Below, one piece after another: positions 19,257-47,632 of a stretch of 64,000 nucleotides of DNA. This DNA comes from Amoebidium appalachense (lineage: Eukaryota; Ichthyosporea), in the NCBI GenBank assembly GCA_963693365.1, contig CAVNZM010000001.1, positions 11,160,001 through 11,224,000 of the forward strand, read 5' to 3'. Numbering within the stretch: the stretch's first letter is position 1; each line of letters begins with the position of its first letter. The notes under the pieces are model-generated. The model did not search any database. It was not told where the DNA came from and was given only the letters and a program-made list of their open reading frames with translations. The translations under genes were made by a program, and so were the position numbers.

Positions 19257-20560
19257 AAACTTCCTCATATTTCTTTTGGGTAAATAATGGTCACCCCCCC
19301 CCCCAAAAAAAAATCCCTCCAAAATCTCTCTGCTTTGTGCTTTTTAGACTTCCTGCACTACACTCCCCCCCCCCCCCCCCCCCCCCCCCATCCCAACCTC
19401 CACGACACTCCCCTCCTACACACACGCATGGACCACTTCTGACACGTACAACACAAAACACGCATTTCTAACGCATTTAACTGAAGCACCCGCATACACA
19501 AACCCTCAGTGCAATATGTTTGCTCCACGGGCCGTGAGAAAGGTCTCTAGCTGATAGCATAGTGGGTTTTCCTAGTGCCACTAGCACAGTAGTCCCTTCA
19601 ATGGCGTGGTAATCGGTTCGTGATGTTTTTAGACGGTGGTGCCGTAGTGGGTCACACCCTTGGTGCCGTAGCTGTGAATGACATTGAATTGTGTTTCCAT
19701 TCGTTCCGTTAGCCACACAGGCCTCTTTTTCTGCCACACTCCTCACTCACCTATCCACTTTCCGTCACCCTGACTTTACCATCATTGACTTTCTCCTTAT
19801 AACACGGGTTACTACCTGACTGCTCAACTCTCTTTTTGTTCAATACCTGTACATACCACCCTCCCAACCTCGTTGATTAGTTTTTTATTTTTTATTTTTA
19901 TTTTAGTTTCTATTTATTTTATTTTTTGATTATTTATTGGTGTAAGTGTATGTGCCTGTGTGTGTGAGTGTGTGCATCCGGTTTGCATGGTCTCGGTTAT
20001 GTTATGTGTCGTTTTTTGATTAGTTAAAATTAACAAAGGGCTGTATTTCGTATATATCAAGATGTACATATCCAAACATTTATGTGGGGCACATGTGTTT
20101 ATGGATTGGCCGGAGGGAGCGGCCAATAAAGTGCAACGATCCCAATGACACTACACACCGTATGCATAAAAGCTGCACACCCACACACATGCGTGCACTT
20201 AGGCTAAGCATTTACTAATACCCCGCCGGATCTACTAACACCGTGCCTAAAGACGGGCTTCCAAATAATGAAATGGGTTCACGTCTATGTCGGAATTTTC
20301 CCTCGAATATCCTTTATATGGCAAATGCACAATCTCTGAACAAGGAAATAACACCATACTTTTAGAAAAGCCAATCATACACCCAGGCATCCACATGACG
20401 GAAAATCCGACGTCTCATTGACGTCCGCAACCTTACTATGACCTACATGTACGTAACAGGGGGCATGAAATAGGACGACAATCTATATATATAAAGCCCT
20501 GTGACGCTATTTCTAGCGGTTAAATGCAACGAACAAAACAATACTTGGCACGTTTTAATG
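18600..20560. repeat. intergenic stretch with poly-C and GAAA repeats
   Basis: It contains a C run at 19080-19117, (GAAA)n at about 19196-19258 and a C run at 19365-19389. A duplicated short motif (AACTTCCT.ATnTTTCTTTTGGGTAAATA) occurs near 19142 and 19259. The part from 19880 to 20560 is unique and AT-richer, and probably includes the 3' flank of the RPA1 gene. No gene is supported. Confidence 0.5.
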
Positions 20561-20565
20561 TGCTC

Positions 20566-33466
<12,901 letters not shown>

Positions 33467-33852
33467 TCTTCCGTCGTCTGATGGCTGATTCCTTTGTGAA
33501 TTTTTGTAAAACAAAGAGCTCACACTAAAATCTTACTGTTTTCAACTGAAGATAAAGAAGAACAAGTATTGAAAAATTAGTCTGAAATCCCCACGATCAA
33601 TTAAATCCTTTCAAAAATCCCTTAGTGTAAAATCAAGTGCTTAACTTTTGACTCTTATTTTGCGCTTATTCCACCACCGTATTCTTCTCTTCAAAAGGTT
33701 CTCAAAAATGTCAAAACAGAGTATACATCGTCAGAAAATAGCGAGCAAAGTAGACCATTCGTCCTTCAAAAATAAGCTGCGTTTTCTAGTTTTCGTTTTG
33801 CGTTTTCAAGTTTTCGTTTTGCATCAAGCGGTTGAATGACGTCCGCGGCAAG

Positions 33853-33930
33853 TTGGCGCCAATTTCAAACACGACACAGTCAGGGTATGCTGCCGACACG
33901 TCATAGGCTGGCCTACTGAAATGGCGGGAA
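33853..33930 (+). promoter_or_regulatory. E2F-type sites upstream of RPA1
   Basis: TTGGCGCCAA, a perfect palindrome containing TTGGCGC on both strands, is at 33853-33862. GGCGGGAAA (complement TTTCCCGCC) is at 33923-33931. TTTCCCGC is a full match to the classical E2F consensus. They lie about 390-465 bases upstream of the RPA1 ATG. RPA1 is a known S-phase gene in several lineages, so E2F control is plausible, but the transcription start is unknown here. Confidence 0.5.
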
Positions 33931-34159
33931 AGTAATGCGGTACAATGTACGCGTGAATCCAGTGAGAACTTATATTTTTAAAAGTAAACCCTCTACTCGA
34001 CGGGTAACAAATGTTTTCCATTGGCGCAGAAGACTAATGACAATCAAATGTTACAAGTCGTGCCGGTCATGGCGCCACGGCTGCCATTCAACCGGTTGGC
34101 GGTCGAGCGGGGGGGTAGGGGGGGGGGGGTTGACCATACCTCTCCTATCCATAGATCTA

Positions 34160-34204
<45 letters not shown>

Positions 34205-35245
34205 CCTGCTGCAGTAATGAACGCTCTCAAAATCAGGTAGCTGAACAGCATTCACTTGTGAAGCTGGGATGTACTGGTTGAATTCGGCATAATGATTATC
34301 AAGTTCACCAACACTGTGCCATGCGCGTCCGTCATTAACTTGCATAGAGTTCGGATGACGCGTACGGTCCTGATCTAGATCTCAGCATGGAATGGGTCGA
34401 TGTTGGCCACCCACGGCTACCTTCAGCAGAAATAGCCTAATTGCATAGGCACCGAGGTATACATATATACCAACACGAAACTGCAATCGTAGACTTCATG
34501 TACAGCTTCGCGGGGGTCAACGGGCCATCACAACGTTTTTCGCCTGCCTTGAAGAGCCGCTTGAAGCACTATGTAGTGCATAGAACAGATCATATTATCC
34601 GTAACCTTTGCGGTACGCTTCCTGCTATTATCATACACATACAGACAACAATGGCACACAGTCTTGCATGATGCCCAAATTGATCATTGCATCACGCCCT
34701 GTGTTCTTATTGAGAACAATTGTGCCACCAACATGGTGTGATACGTATACAGCCTATCTGTTTTCTTAGAAATATCTCAGCAGTTCATCGTACGTATACA
34801 TATGCATCTAACAGAAGCATCATAGCAGATATAAGCATAAACATTGTACTACATAGTAAAGCATGAACACGGACATCAAAATTCTACTCCCCCCCCCCCC
34901 CCCCCCCCCCCCCACCACCACCACCACCCCCACCACCACCACCACCACCACCACCAACACACACACACACACACATTCTGTCCACCCACTCAATAAATAA
35001 TAATGACAAAAGAAGACAAAATCAAAAAAGCAATAGCCGCAATCAGCAGGGTTATTAGACCAGCTTCGAATTCCATGGTTGCTGCATATGGTAATGAGTG
35101 CCATAGTTTCATTGGTTGAGAGTCACACCGTCACCATACATCACCCAAACGATCACTCCAGCATTTTTGTGTGAGAGTGCTTGACGTTAGTAAGGAATCC
35201 GGTTGGTGGTGTGGGGGGGGGGGGGGGTGGTGGCGGGTTGGGGGT

Positions 35246-35280
<35 letters not shown>

Positions 35281-35679
35281 TGGATTGGAGGGTGGAAACA
35301 AGGCCTCAGAGACATTAAACTGTGACAAATAACCAAAAAAAAAAAAGCAAGCCGCACCAAAACGAAGGGCACCAGTTCGAATGGCACTTGAACACTGCCC
35401 ATCATCACTCAGGGCTTTTTTTTGTTTTCTTTTCTTCTTTCTTCCCCCCCCCCCCCCCCCCCCTCCCCCCTCCCCCCTCTCCCTCCCTCCCACCCTGCCT
35501 CACCCATCCCACCCACACACCACACAATATTTTTTCTTTTCTCTCTCTACGTCTCTCCCTCAGGCTCTCACCTGTTATTCTTTTTTTTTCCCCGTGCTTC
35601 TAAATCACGCGGTTTTGTTTCCCCACTCCATCCTCTTTCAATCATAGTCTATTGGGGTATTCGAAAGGCGAGGGGGGGT

Positions 35680-35713
<34 letters not shown>

Positions 35714-35766
35714 GGACGGGAGGTGTAGGGGGGAAAGGGGGACTGGAGTGTTACCAGCGCACATGC

Positions 35767-35786
35767 ACACACAAATGCACACACGG

Positions 35787-35876
<90 letters not shown>

Positions 35877-35897
35877 ACATACACACACGTACACACA

Positions 35898-35937
<40 letters not shown>

Positions 35938-36199
35938 ATATACACACACATACACACACACTCACACACACACACACCCCCACACACACACACACACCAT
36001 ACACAGACACACAGACACACACACACAGACAGACAGACACACACACACACACACACACACACACCATACACACACACACACACACACTGACACACACACG
36101 TGTCACACACACACACACCATACACACACACGCACACACACACACGCACACACACACACACAGACACACCATACACACACACACAGACACACACACGTG

Positions 36200-36265
<66 letters not shown>

Positions 36266-36308
36266 ACACATACACACACACGTGACACACACACACACAC
36301 CCCCTTTT

Positions 36309-36342
<34 letters not shown>

Positions 36343-36400
36343 ACACACACACACACACACCCTTTTGACACGTGCACACACACACACACACACACTGACA

Positions 36401-36455
<55 letters not shown>

Positions 36456-36470
36456 TGTGACACACACACA
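35767..36470 (+). repeat. 700-bp (CA)n-dominated block
   Basis: CA units with recurring CACGTGTCACAC, CCATACACA and CCCCTTTTGACAC interruptions. These repeat at intervals, so the block carries a degenerate higher-order pattern and not one simple array. Confidence 0.97.
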
Positions 36471-37074
36471 CATGCTTCCTCGGAGTCCCCCCCCCCACCC
36501 TCCCTCCCCCCCCTCCCTCCCGCCCCTTTTCCCAATGCAGATCCCGGCCGGCTGTTGTAAAGGGGATGAGTGTCGACCCCTTCCCTGGGTAGCGAGCTTT
36601 GACTCGGAAGTGTAACTTCACCATATATGATGTCGCATGGTGGGATCATAAGTGTTGCTTGTTGCGTGCAGACAGACAGCATTGACAGTGTGTGAATATT
36701 TTTGATAATATTTTTTTGTCAGAACACCATATAGGCTATATGTATGTACTCTGCAACATTACTTTGTGACATTGGAAAAAAAAAAGAAAAAAAAAAAGGC
36801 AAGAAGAAGCCAGCAAGCGATTGGTAAGATGTGTGTTTATTATTTGTCTCGTGAACCATAAAACAAAGTATGCCTGAGTCAATGTACTCAGCAATGTGTT
36901 TTATCTTACGTCGGACCCATCGGATGATCTCGATTAGAACCTAGGGGCCGCGCGGACTCACGCCGCGTGATATAAACGGTTCGTAATTGTCTCCACCAAG
37001 GAGTTTTCTTAAACAATTATGGCCAGGAATTCGAAGCATGTGTGACCCAGGCCCCATGACCAGATTTAAAAGAA

Positions 37075-37598
37075 TTAAAAAGCCTGATGAAACTTGACGG
37101 GACCAGTCATCGTACGCGTTAGGGCGTTTTGCATCAGTCGAGAGTTTTCTCTTGACAGCGCCGGCTCTTTTCCTTCCCCACAACAAACAACCAACAACAA
37201 CCACTGGCGCATGCGCACGCGCACACACGTGCAACCGTTGAAAGACGTTCACACACACGCACACAAACACACAAGAGAAAAAGAGAGAGAGGGAGGGAGA
37301 GGGGAGCGCTCTAGAGGGAGGAGAGAAGCAAGGTGTTCGCTGCCGTCCTGGACAGAGGAAACGAAGAAAGTGGGGGGGGGGGGGGGGGGGGGGGAGGGGA
37401 GGGGGGGGGGGGGGGGGGGGGGGGGGTAAGATAGCTGGCCAGAGTGACTATACATAGGGGGAGGGGGAGGGACAAACAGTGAGTGCGACAGACAAACACA
37501 GAGTATATACCCTGCACACTGGCGCTACCACCGGCCACGACCGTATACACCGATTTCTCTCCGTACTTCCCTGATCCCACTGAGCCCGATTTATCCAT
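37075..37598 (-). CDS. possible two-exon small protein (61 residues)
   Basis: Exon 1 at 37598-37511 starts MDKSGSVGSGKYGEK and ends in GVAGG-like small-residue sequence before a GTATAT donor (phase 1). Exon 2 at 37172-37075 follows a T-rich stretch and a GGGGAAG acceptor, and ends ...TGPVKFHQAF and stop. The join keeps the frame, and an alternative acceptor six bases on is also in frame. The intron holds two long G runs (C runs on the sense strand), which is typical for real introns here. I do not recognise the product, and the composition is compatible with a small soluble protein. Confidence 0.35.
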
Positions 37599-37599
37599 C

Positions 37600-37878
37600 T
37601 CGGTTTTCACCCGGTTGACATAGTATAGCTACTGAGTCGGACGTACATGCGGCCCTCAGAAGTCGAACATGTGGCACGTACGTGATTGTGCATCACATGT
37701 AATCGGGCCTTGTGCATCGATAAATGGCCTTGCATGAGCACATGCAGACTCGAGCAATATGTGTGTGAACACAACGCACAAACACGCACACACAGACACA
37801 CATGTAATGACACCCACACACCCACACACAAACACACACACACACACACACACATGCAGTGCACACCCACACACACAT

Positions 37879-37912
<34 letters not shown>

Positions 37913-38852
37913 ACATACACACAAACACACACATTTACACCCGGGTACAGACACACAGGTGCGCACACAAATCACACATGCACAGGAATAGAAATGCATA
38001 CAGCAGGCACACCGTAACATACTTAATAGCCACATAGACAACACAGCCCGCATTAAGGCACACAATACAAACATTCAGTTACACCTACATCTCTGTCATC
38101 CAACCACATATGCAAAAGTCGTAATCTGCACGTTACATCTTATCATGACATCATACACAAACGACCAGCGTTCAATCTTTCCGTCACGGAGAACGAGTGT
38201 TCTCAAGGAAATTTTCATGTCAATAAACATGCGAAAAAAAACTAAGGAAGCAGTGTTATAGTAGTCGTTTTAAATCTATAAGACTTGGTGCATGGTCTTA
38301 GCTTAGTAATACCATTTTAGTTCGTGCAACAAACATATGAACCAGGGAAAGCTTACAGCGTCATGTGTGTACAACACCATGTATGTATGGATGTATGCCA
38401 TGTAAATACGGGGCAGAGATACAATTCACAGTGTTCAAATCAGCCGTAAGATTTTCAGTATTCAAAAAGTACGACAGACTATTGTTTAGATATACGAATA
38501 GTCAACCTCAAACATCATAAACCCAAACAAGAAACACGAATGATATACCCCCTAATAATCAACACAGGTAAATCTCCCCTAAAACTCCCCCCCCCCCCCC
38601 CCCCCCCCCTCTCCCCTACTCAACCACCTCACCCCCACCGGGGTCCCTCACCACACCCCCCTTCACCCATCAAGGGCTCCACATCTTCGCACAAAAAATA
38701 AGCACGTAAACCACCACACTCACACACACAACTTCACACACACATACAGACAATATACACGAGACACACACAACACACACACACACACAAAACCTCCCCC
38801 CCTCCCCCTCCCCCCCCCCTTCCCCCCGCACGCAGACACACACATACACAGG
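37600..38852. other. intergenic, CA-rich then unique
   Basis: Degenerate (CA)n lies at about 37758-37975, unique AT-richer sequence at 38000-38580, and a C run at 38588-38610. No gene is supported. The part next to 38853 is the 3' flank of the acidic-protein gene and is C/CA-rich. Confidence 0.5.
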
Positions 38853-41409
<2,557 letters not shown>

Positions 41410-41566
41410 TTTGACCTGCCTTCTTCACGTTATGTTTGGTGCACGAGCAGCCTGTGGTCACTGAACCCACGGCCATCTAGAAACACTGAAACAACCTGAG
41501 ATTCCTGGGCGACATAACCATATGTGGTAATAGTTTGAGCTATTTCATTAGTAGAAAGTTTTCCTA

Positions 41567-41587
41567 GGCGGGAACGTCACTGATTGG
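41567..41587 (+). promoter_or_regulatory. E2F-like box and CCAAT box upstream of the acidic-protein gene
   Basis: GGCGGGAA at 41567-41574 and ATTGG (CCAAT on the gene strand) at 41583-41587, about 160-180 bases before the ATG at 41409. The spacing is typical of a CCAAT-containing cell-cycle promoter. An 8-mer is expected about twice by chance in 64 kb on both strands, so this is only suggestive. Confidence 0.35.
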
Positions 41588-42019
41588 CTAAGGGGCCCCC
41601 CGGTCTAAATTACGTCACCGCCGGAAGCACAGTCTGCAGGCCTAGGGCCGCGGCTCCTTCAAGGCGGCCTGGCGAGACTTTTCTTGTTTCAATGCTGGGG
41701 CCGATTGATGCCACACAACCTTGGCTTTCTAACTCTGTTTAGCCACGTGTCAGGCTTGGAGAATAGGTTATAAATGCCTGATAAGAGTAGTGTGTGTGGC
41801 TGCCAGTCTGACTGAGCCACGGGCAGGGAAGGCACTGTGCCAGTGGATGAGGTACCCAAAGATGCTTCTGAGTAGCCACATGCAAAGTGGGCGGCTGATT
41901 TTATTTACGTCCAAATGAGGATTTTTGAACCGGGGGGGAGGAAGACAGAGGGGGTGGGGAGGAGAGGGGGAGGGGGGGGGTAGTAGGAAGCATAACAACC
42001 CACTTACCCCCCTTTCCCC

Positions 42020-42056
<37 letters not shown>

Positions 42057-42357
42057 CACCAAACCCTCCCAGCCCCAGAGTTGGGCGGGCTGCCTGCGTG
42101 GTTGGGCAACGTTTTCATTAACTTCCTCACTTTGCACAGCCAACCATTTTGTTCCCCGGTCTCCCCTACTTCACCCATCATCCAGTGGTCGTGGTCCTCT
42201 CCCGCTCTCCAGCAGCTGGTACATATTTTGTAGCCGGTGCGCCGCTCCGGACCTCCCTTCTCCCGACTCACCAACTCTTTCTGTACAACATTTGTGACTC
42301 CGAATAAAGTATATCAACTTCTTCGTGGAAACTTTCTAATGCTTAGGGTGTGTGTGT

Positions 42358-42394
<37 letters not shown>

Positions 42395-42399
42395 CGCGC

Positions 42400-42451
<52 letters not shown>

Positions 42452-42457
42452 ACCTGT

Positions 42458-42517
<60 letters not shown>

Positions 42518-42850
42518 CACACACGTGTGTGTGTATTTGCGTGTGTGCTTGCGTGTGTACGTGCGTGTGTGCGCGCGTGTGTGTGCACCTGGGTGTGTGC
42601 GTGTGTGTGTTGGTGTGTGTAATCGCCCCGGGTGAGGTTGTGTGCGTGCATTATCAGTATACACGTAGGCGTCGTGCAGTGCGGTCTTATTCTCGGTGTT
42701 GTATCTATGTGTGTTCGCGCGCACGCCTCTCCGGCCCTAGCCTGAGAATCCCCACCTACAAACCTCTTTTGCATAACATACCTTAGATGTCTTACCGAGT
42801 AAAGGTGACATGCTATAAGGCCTGTTGATGGCCAATACACACACACGCTC

Positions 42851-42910
<60 letters not shown>

Positions 42911-43003
42911 CACACAATGATACATATAGTATATATTTATATATATCACACATAGTATATTATATATTCACTCACATGAGATATGATATCATGAGTCTAT
43001 ATA

Positions 43004-43089
<86 letters not shown>

Positions 43090-43313
43090 CATATTAATAA
43101 CAGGGCTCCGGTCTGGCACCTTGGAGGTGTTCCCGGCCCCACTAGATATGCGGGGCCTTCACGGGGGGGGGGGGGGGGGGGGGGGAGGGGGGGCAGGAGG
43201 AGGAGGGATGGTACATATGCTATATATATATATATATATATCATAGTAATAACAGGGCTCCGGTCTGGCACCTTGGAGATGTTCCCGGCCCCACTAGATG
43301 TGCCGGGCCTTCA

Positions 43314-43356
<43 letters not shown>

Positions 43357-45456
43357 GGAGGAGGAGGGATGGTATGCGACGAGGCGTTCATGATCACTCA
43401 GGCTGGAGACGCACGAGCACCGTAACACGTGAGTTCACCCTCATACCACCTCTACGAGCTATACATAGCTATAGGGCATGCACTGCCCATGCAGTTCGAT
43501 ATACTTACTAAGGCGTGCCCAATGCTCTGACAGTCACAGGTTTGGTGCATGAGAGGCCTAGGATGCGCCAGTTTCCTGTGTACGCCCAAGTTGTGTGCAG
43601 TGCTTTTATTTTTATGCTGCGATGTAATCACTGTGAGGTGAAATTAAATTCCGTGTTTCAAGAATACTAAGTCTTGGGAATTCAAGTTGAGGCTCCAAAT
43701 TAAACTCAAAAAATGTTCAGAAGAAGACCATGAGCCATGGTGATCACGACATGGCATCCAGTAAATCATTGCGACACTAATAAAGGCACTGCTGCAGCAA
43801 CCCTAACCCCCCCCCCCCTCCCCCAACAGAAAAAAAAAAACATAATACCCGAGGCTCCCTCCCCCCCCCCCCCCCTCTCTCCCCCCACCCCCCCCCCCCC
43901 CTCTCCCCCTCCAGAAAAAAAAACCTACAAAAAGATCCTTTCTATCCCATCATACGCTTCCACTTGCGCACAGACACTGTGTGATTGCCGCACACACACA
44001 CACTTGCCTCCAACGAACTTAACCCAGGCTGAAAAAAACAAACCCATGAGCTTTTATGGCCGGGCAAGCGAAAAGGTGGGCCCAACTCGGGTGGGGAGGA
44101 AAAGTGAAGAGGGGGCGGGGAGGGGGACTGGATCCGGAGGGGTAAGGGGGTGAGCTTGACGGGAAGGGGGGAGAGCGGGGAGAGGGAGGGGGGGGGGGGG
44201 GAGGGGGGGAAGGGGGGAAGGTGGAGGAGGGGGGGGGGGGGGAGAGGAGTAGGGGGGGAAAAAGAGCTTGACCCGGGTCCATAATTAAAAGGCTTTAAAC
44301 CTTGGATGTGGTTCGTACGTTACAATGCACACTGTGGCGTGAGTGGTGATTGTCTTAATGTGCGGATACGTCACGTTAATTGTTATTAAAGCGAATCATG
44401 CATGTGCATAGATTCTGCATGTGGCAGTGTGTCTCCGCTTTTGTGGTACCGACTTTCCTTTTTTGTGCGCGTGTGTGAGAGGGGAGGAGGGGGAGAAGAG
44501 TAAGTGGGGAGGGGAGGGGGGGTGGGGAGGGAGGGAGGCATACCGAAGGCCGGAGAGTCAGGTGTAATGCATCCTGTAAATATGCGGCAACTGTTTGTGT
44601 GTCAGATGCATTCACGAGCGTGCTGACCTTAAGTTTCAGTCTCTGTGCATTAAGAAGGACATGTGTGTGCTTGCATCAGCTTTTGTGCGTCATTGACAAG
44701 GTGGTGTGAGTGAGTGTGCACTGACACACTGTGTACCAGGTCCCTTACTAGTCCCAGTTTTTGAGGTGCCATGGAAAGAGACGTGTTTCAAGTCCAAGCT
44801 GGGTGTACGAGCACATCAGCCCTCCTGTCTGAATGATTCAGTAGTTTTACGAGACTTCACCGTGGATATTTGTATACACTGCTACATTTAGGCTCGCTAT
44901 AGTACAAGTCGGGTTCATATGGTGGCTCTTTTTTCTTTGGTATAGTTCATATCTGAGTGTGTGTGTGTGTGTGTGTACATATGTGTGTATGTGCCGCACA
45001 TTCGTGTTTGTGCGCGCCTATTTCCGAGAGGAAACGGAAGAAGGCAAAATAAATGACTCAGCATTTCAGATTTTGAGGCCAAAGAAGGATGAAAATAACT
45101 ATATGGATACAACCCGTAGTATTTGTTACTCATTATGTAAGGTTTTAATCACCAATTGTTAAAACGATGTCGACTGCTATGAAGCCTTGCAGTGCAACAT
45201 CATATCTGAACTAAAGCTTTTGCGGTAGGTGGTCCGGCCAACCCAACCAAATGATATCGCGTGAAGTAAAAACTACTGTTTGCAATCACATAGGAGCTCA
45301 AATAAAAACAATATGTACAGTGGCCCGAAAAGTTATATGTATGTATGTGCCGCACACTACACCAAGTACCCATAGTTCCAACTGAAATTCTATACATAAA
45401 CCAAATTTCTGACGTCTTTGCAGATGAGCCAAAAACAAACAACGACAGTGAGCATC

Positions 45457-45488
<32 letters not shown>

Positions 45489-45714
45489 CCCCTCGCACAC
45501 ACACACACGTATATATATTAGTGAGCCGCGCAATGCAACCTAGCCATGTTTAACCCAGATATGAAGCAAATCAAATGTGTTCAAAAGGTAAATGTCGCAC
45601 CGTTCGATCATAACAAACCAACGGTTGCATGGATTAATGATACCAGCAAGGAAATTGTCAACCACAATATCTACATGTAAAACATTACCGCCTCCCAATC
45701 TAGAAGCAAACGTC
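41588..45714. other. intergenic repeat-rich region
   Basis: 42016-42052 is a C run. 42060-42310 is unique sequence ending in AATAAA at 42303, on the + strand, but no gene is defined. 42346-42630 is (GT)n and 42852-42908 is (CA)n. A G-tailed tandem duplication lies at 43095-43360. 43380-43790 is unique. C/A and G tracts lie at 43807-44260, unique sequence at 44280-45450, and a C run at 45459-45487. Short frames here lack motifs. Confidence 0.5.
43095..43360 (+). repeat. 152-bp tandem duplication ending in poly-G
   Basis: Copies begin at 43095 and 43247 with TAATAACAGGGCTCCGGTCT. Each contains a GGCCCC...GGGGCC-type inverted pair around ACTAGAT, and each ends TTCACGGGGG followed by a long G run (to about 43193 and 43353) and CAGG(G)AGGAGGAGG. 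The whole unit, including the G run, was duplicated. Confidence 0.95.
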
Positions 45715-47547
45715 TTAACCTGCATATGAAAGCCTTCCCCCTCCATAGTCACCCTCGTTAATGCTCACATCATTATCCCCGGGACTTTCCAATCTAATCA
45801 CCAAATCACCATTATCATTCCTATTACCCTGCATAAAGGTCCCCCCTTCAAGAACAAACCCGGCGCCTCCCAAAAACCCCTGCATGCCCAAGTCATACAC
45901 AGCACCTTCCCGCTTTGACCTATTTCGGATAAATCTGCCGCCCAGAGTCATACTTGCCCCCGGATGAAGTTTGTTTGCCGCAATCACACCCCCTCTGTCT
46001 GCATGGCACCAATTGTTCCGAAAAATCCCGTTCACACGCACATTCCCTTCGACTGATTGGATAGTCATGGCTCCACCACGTGAACCCCACCCACGCTCCA
46101 CCGACTCGTTATCCGAAAATTCACATCCCGTTATCTCCATATTAGTCCCTCGCAGCACCTCGAGCGTGTAAAAAGCCCCCCCATCGGGGGCCTTGTTTGC
46201 CTGAAATTTGCAATTGGTGATTTGCACAGGGCCCGAAATCGTGCTGATGCCCAAGGCACCCCCCAAACCGTGTGGAAATTTGTGTTCGTTTTGGGAAAAA
46301 ATTGAATCCGAAATGGTGGTCGGGCTTCCGTCCAACTGCGCAAAAATCCACACGGCACCGCTACCACCATACTTCTCACCCTTTGTATCAACAGTGTTGT
46401 TGGTGAACGTGCTACTGCGAATATTCACACGTCCGGCATGTGCAAGGAAAATAGCCGCACCGCCGTTTGTGGTTGTGTAGAAGTTGGTAAAAGCACAGTT
46501 GTCAACATTAAGGTTAACCACCTTCATATGGTCAAAGACCTTGTTCGACATTTCCTTTTCTGCGTCAATTTCCTCGTTTCGCAAAACGGACACATCCCCT
46601 CTCTGTCTGCTGAAGCTGATCCCCTGAATGCTCACATCGATTTGGTTTAGTGCAACACGGAAAATCGTATGCTGCTTGTCCGTTCCCATATTCGCAACGA
46701 TGCTAGAAGCATTTCTACCGCACACAACACCCTGAAGCGATATAGAACGGCGAAGGGGGATTTCCGCAGTCACAACGACTCTGTTTGCAATCTTCACCGT
46801 CTGGGAAGCAGCCATGGCTGCTTGGAGATCGTTTCCGTAACATTTTTTGTCCACGAGTGCACCTACACATTCACAATCATTCACCACCTGCCTGAAAGGC
46901 TGAGGAACAGGAGCCCCGGTGGTGTTCGTATTATTGGTCATCGCCCCGGTGACATTTCCGGCCGTTGCTGTAGGGACAGGCAGAGAACCCGAAATGGACG
47001 ATTGTGTGGCGTTGGGTGGAGTTTGATTAACGAAAGTGCTACTGCCTGTGGTAGCTGACGGTGCGGGCTGAGTTGGTGCCGCGGAAGGAAACCAAACACT
47101 ATTGCTAGTGGAGTGCGTGGAAACAGTGGGTGGCGGTGCCCATGTGGTTGTAGGAAGGGGAACTTTGGGCGGTAATGGGTACACGACATTATTGTTTGCG
47201 CTGCTCGCGCCCGAGTTCCAACTGATTTTGGTCGAGGCCTCTTGTTGTGAAAAGTAGCCTGCTGCCCATAGCGAGATACAAATGATAACTACGAGTGCGA
47301 CGATTGACCCTACCGCTAAGAGAATGATGTTTCGTTTTTGCCTGTACCAAGGAACTGCCGCTTTTCCTTCTTTTGGATCATCGACCCGTGCATTTTCCCG
47401 TGCCCCATGACTCATGTTTCCCTCGGGTGCCCGGCTAAGGGACGTAACTAGCTTGAACAAGCAAGAATATAGACTATCTACCTTAGCTTTCAGTTGAAAT
47501 GGGGGTTTGTGCAGTTCTAACCTACCCTCAGTGCACCGCATGTACAA
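45715..47547 (-). CDS. intronless type II membrane protein with beta-helix ectodomain
   Basis: A single 610-codon frame ends in TAA. The Met at codon 45 (47415) is the likelier start, since the first 44 residues look unlike a defined domain; this gives 566 residues. A short basic cytosolic part is followed by one membrane segment (IILLAVGSIVALVVIICISL) and a Pro/Thr/Ser/Asn-rich stalk with many N-x-S/T sites (about residues 110-225 of the long form). The rest has repeated short strands of the kind NCxF..N, SxFTNN, GGAxxI, typical of right-handed parallel beta-helix (pectin-lyase fold) proteins. Such domains often bind or cleave polysaccharides; the catalytic role is not shown here. A frame that overlaps the stop (45540-45752) might extend it by splicing at GTTAAG near 45707, but that is weak. 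Confidence 0.85.
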   Translation of the reverse strand: MYMRCTEGRLELHKPPFQLKAKVDSLYSCLFKLVTSLSRAPEGNMSHGARENARVDDPKEGKAAVPWYRQKRNIILLAVGSIVALVVIICISLWAAGYFSQQEASTKISWNSGASSANNNVVYPLPPKVPLPTTTWAPPPTVSTHSTSNSVWFPSAAPTQPAPSATTGSSTFVNQTPPNATQSSISGSLPVPTATAGNVTGAMTNNTNTTGAPVPQPFRQVVNDCECVGALVDKKCYGNDLQAAMAASQTVKIANRVVVTAEIPLRRSISLQGVVCGRNASSIVANMGTDKQHTIFRVALNQIDVSIQGISFSRQRGDVSVLRNEEIDAEKEMSNKVFDHMKVVNLNVDNCAFTNFYTTTNGGAAIFLAHAGRVNIRSSTFTNNTVDTKGEKYGGSGAVWIFAQLDGSPTTISDSIFSQNEHKFPHGLGGALGISTISGPVQITNCKFQANKAPDGGAFYTLEVLRGTNMEITGCEFSDNESVERGWGSRGGAMTIQSVEGNVRVNGIFRNNWCHADRGGVIAANKLHPGASMTLGGRFIRNRSKREGAVYDLGMQGFLGGAGFVLEGGTFMQGNRNDNGDLVIRLESPGDNDVSINEGDYGGGRLSYAG

Positions 47548-47632
47548 TTGTGGGCAAAAGAGAACTTGTGGGAGCTCCGTGAGGGCGATAAAAAAGTGAC
47601 CAAAAATAGAATGTGAGCCAACTATGCATCCG

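Larger units (their letters stand above)
33467..37074. other. intergenic region between RPA1 and the next gene
   Basis: 33467-34150 is unique and includes the RPA1 promoter. A 42-base G run is at about 34161-34202. 34203-34880 is unique, with a 76-codon + strand frame at 34441 that has no recognisable domain. C, CAC and CA tracts lie at 34888-34975, G runs at 35216-35279 and 35663-35712, and a large (CA)n block follows. No gene is supported. Confidence 0.5.

Noticed and set aside
45540-45752. A separate 70-residue gene downstream of the beta-helix protein
   Set aside because: It overlaps the end of the beta-helix frame and has no start context. At most it could be an alternative spliced end of the same gene.
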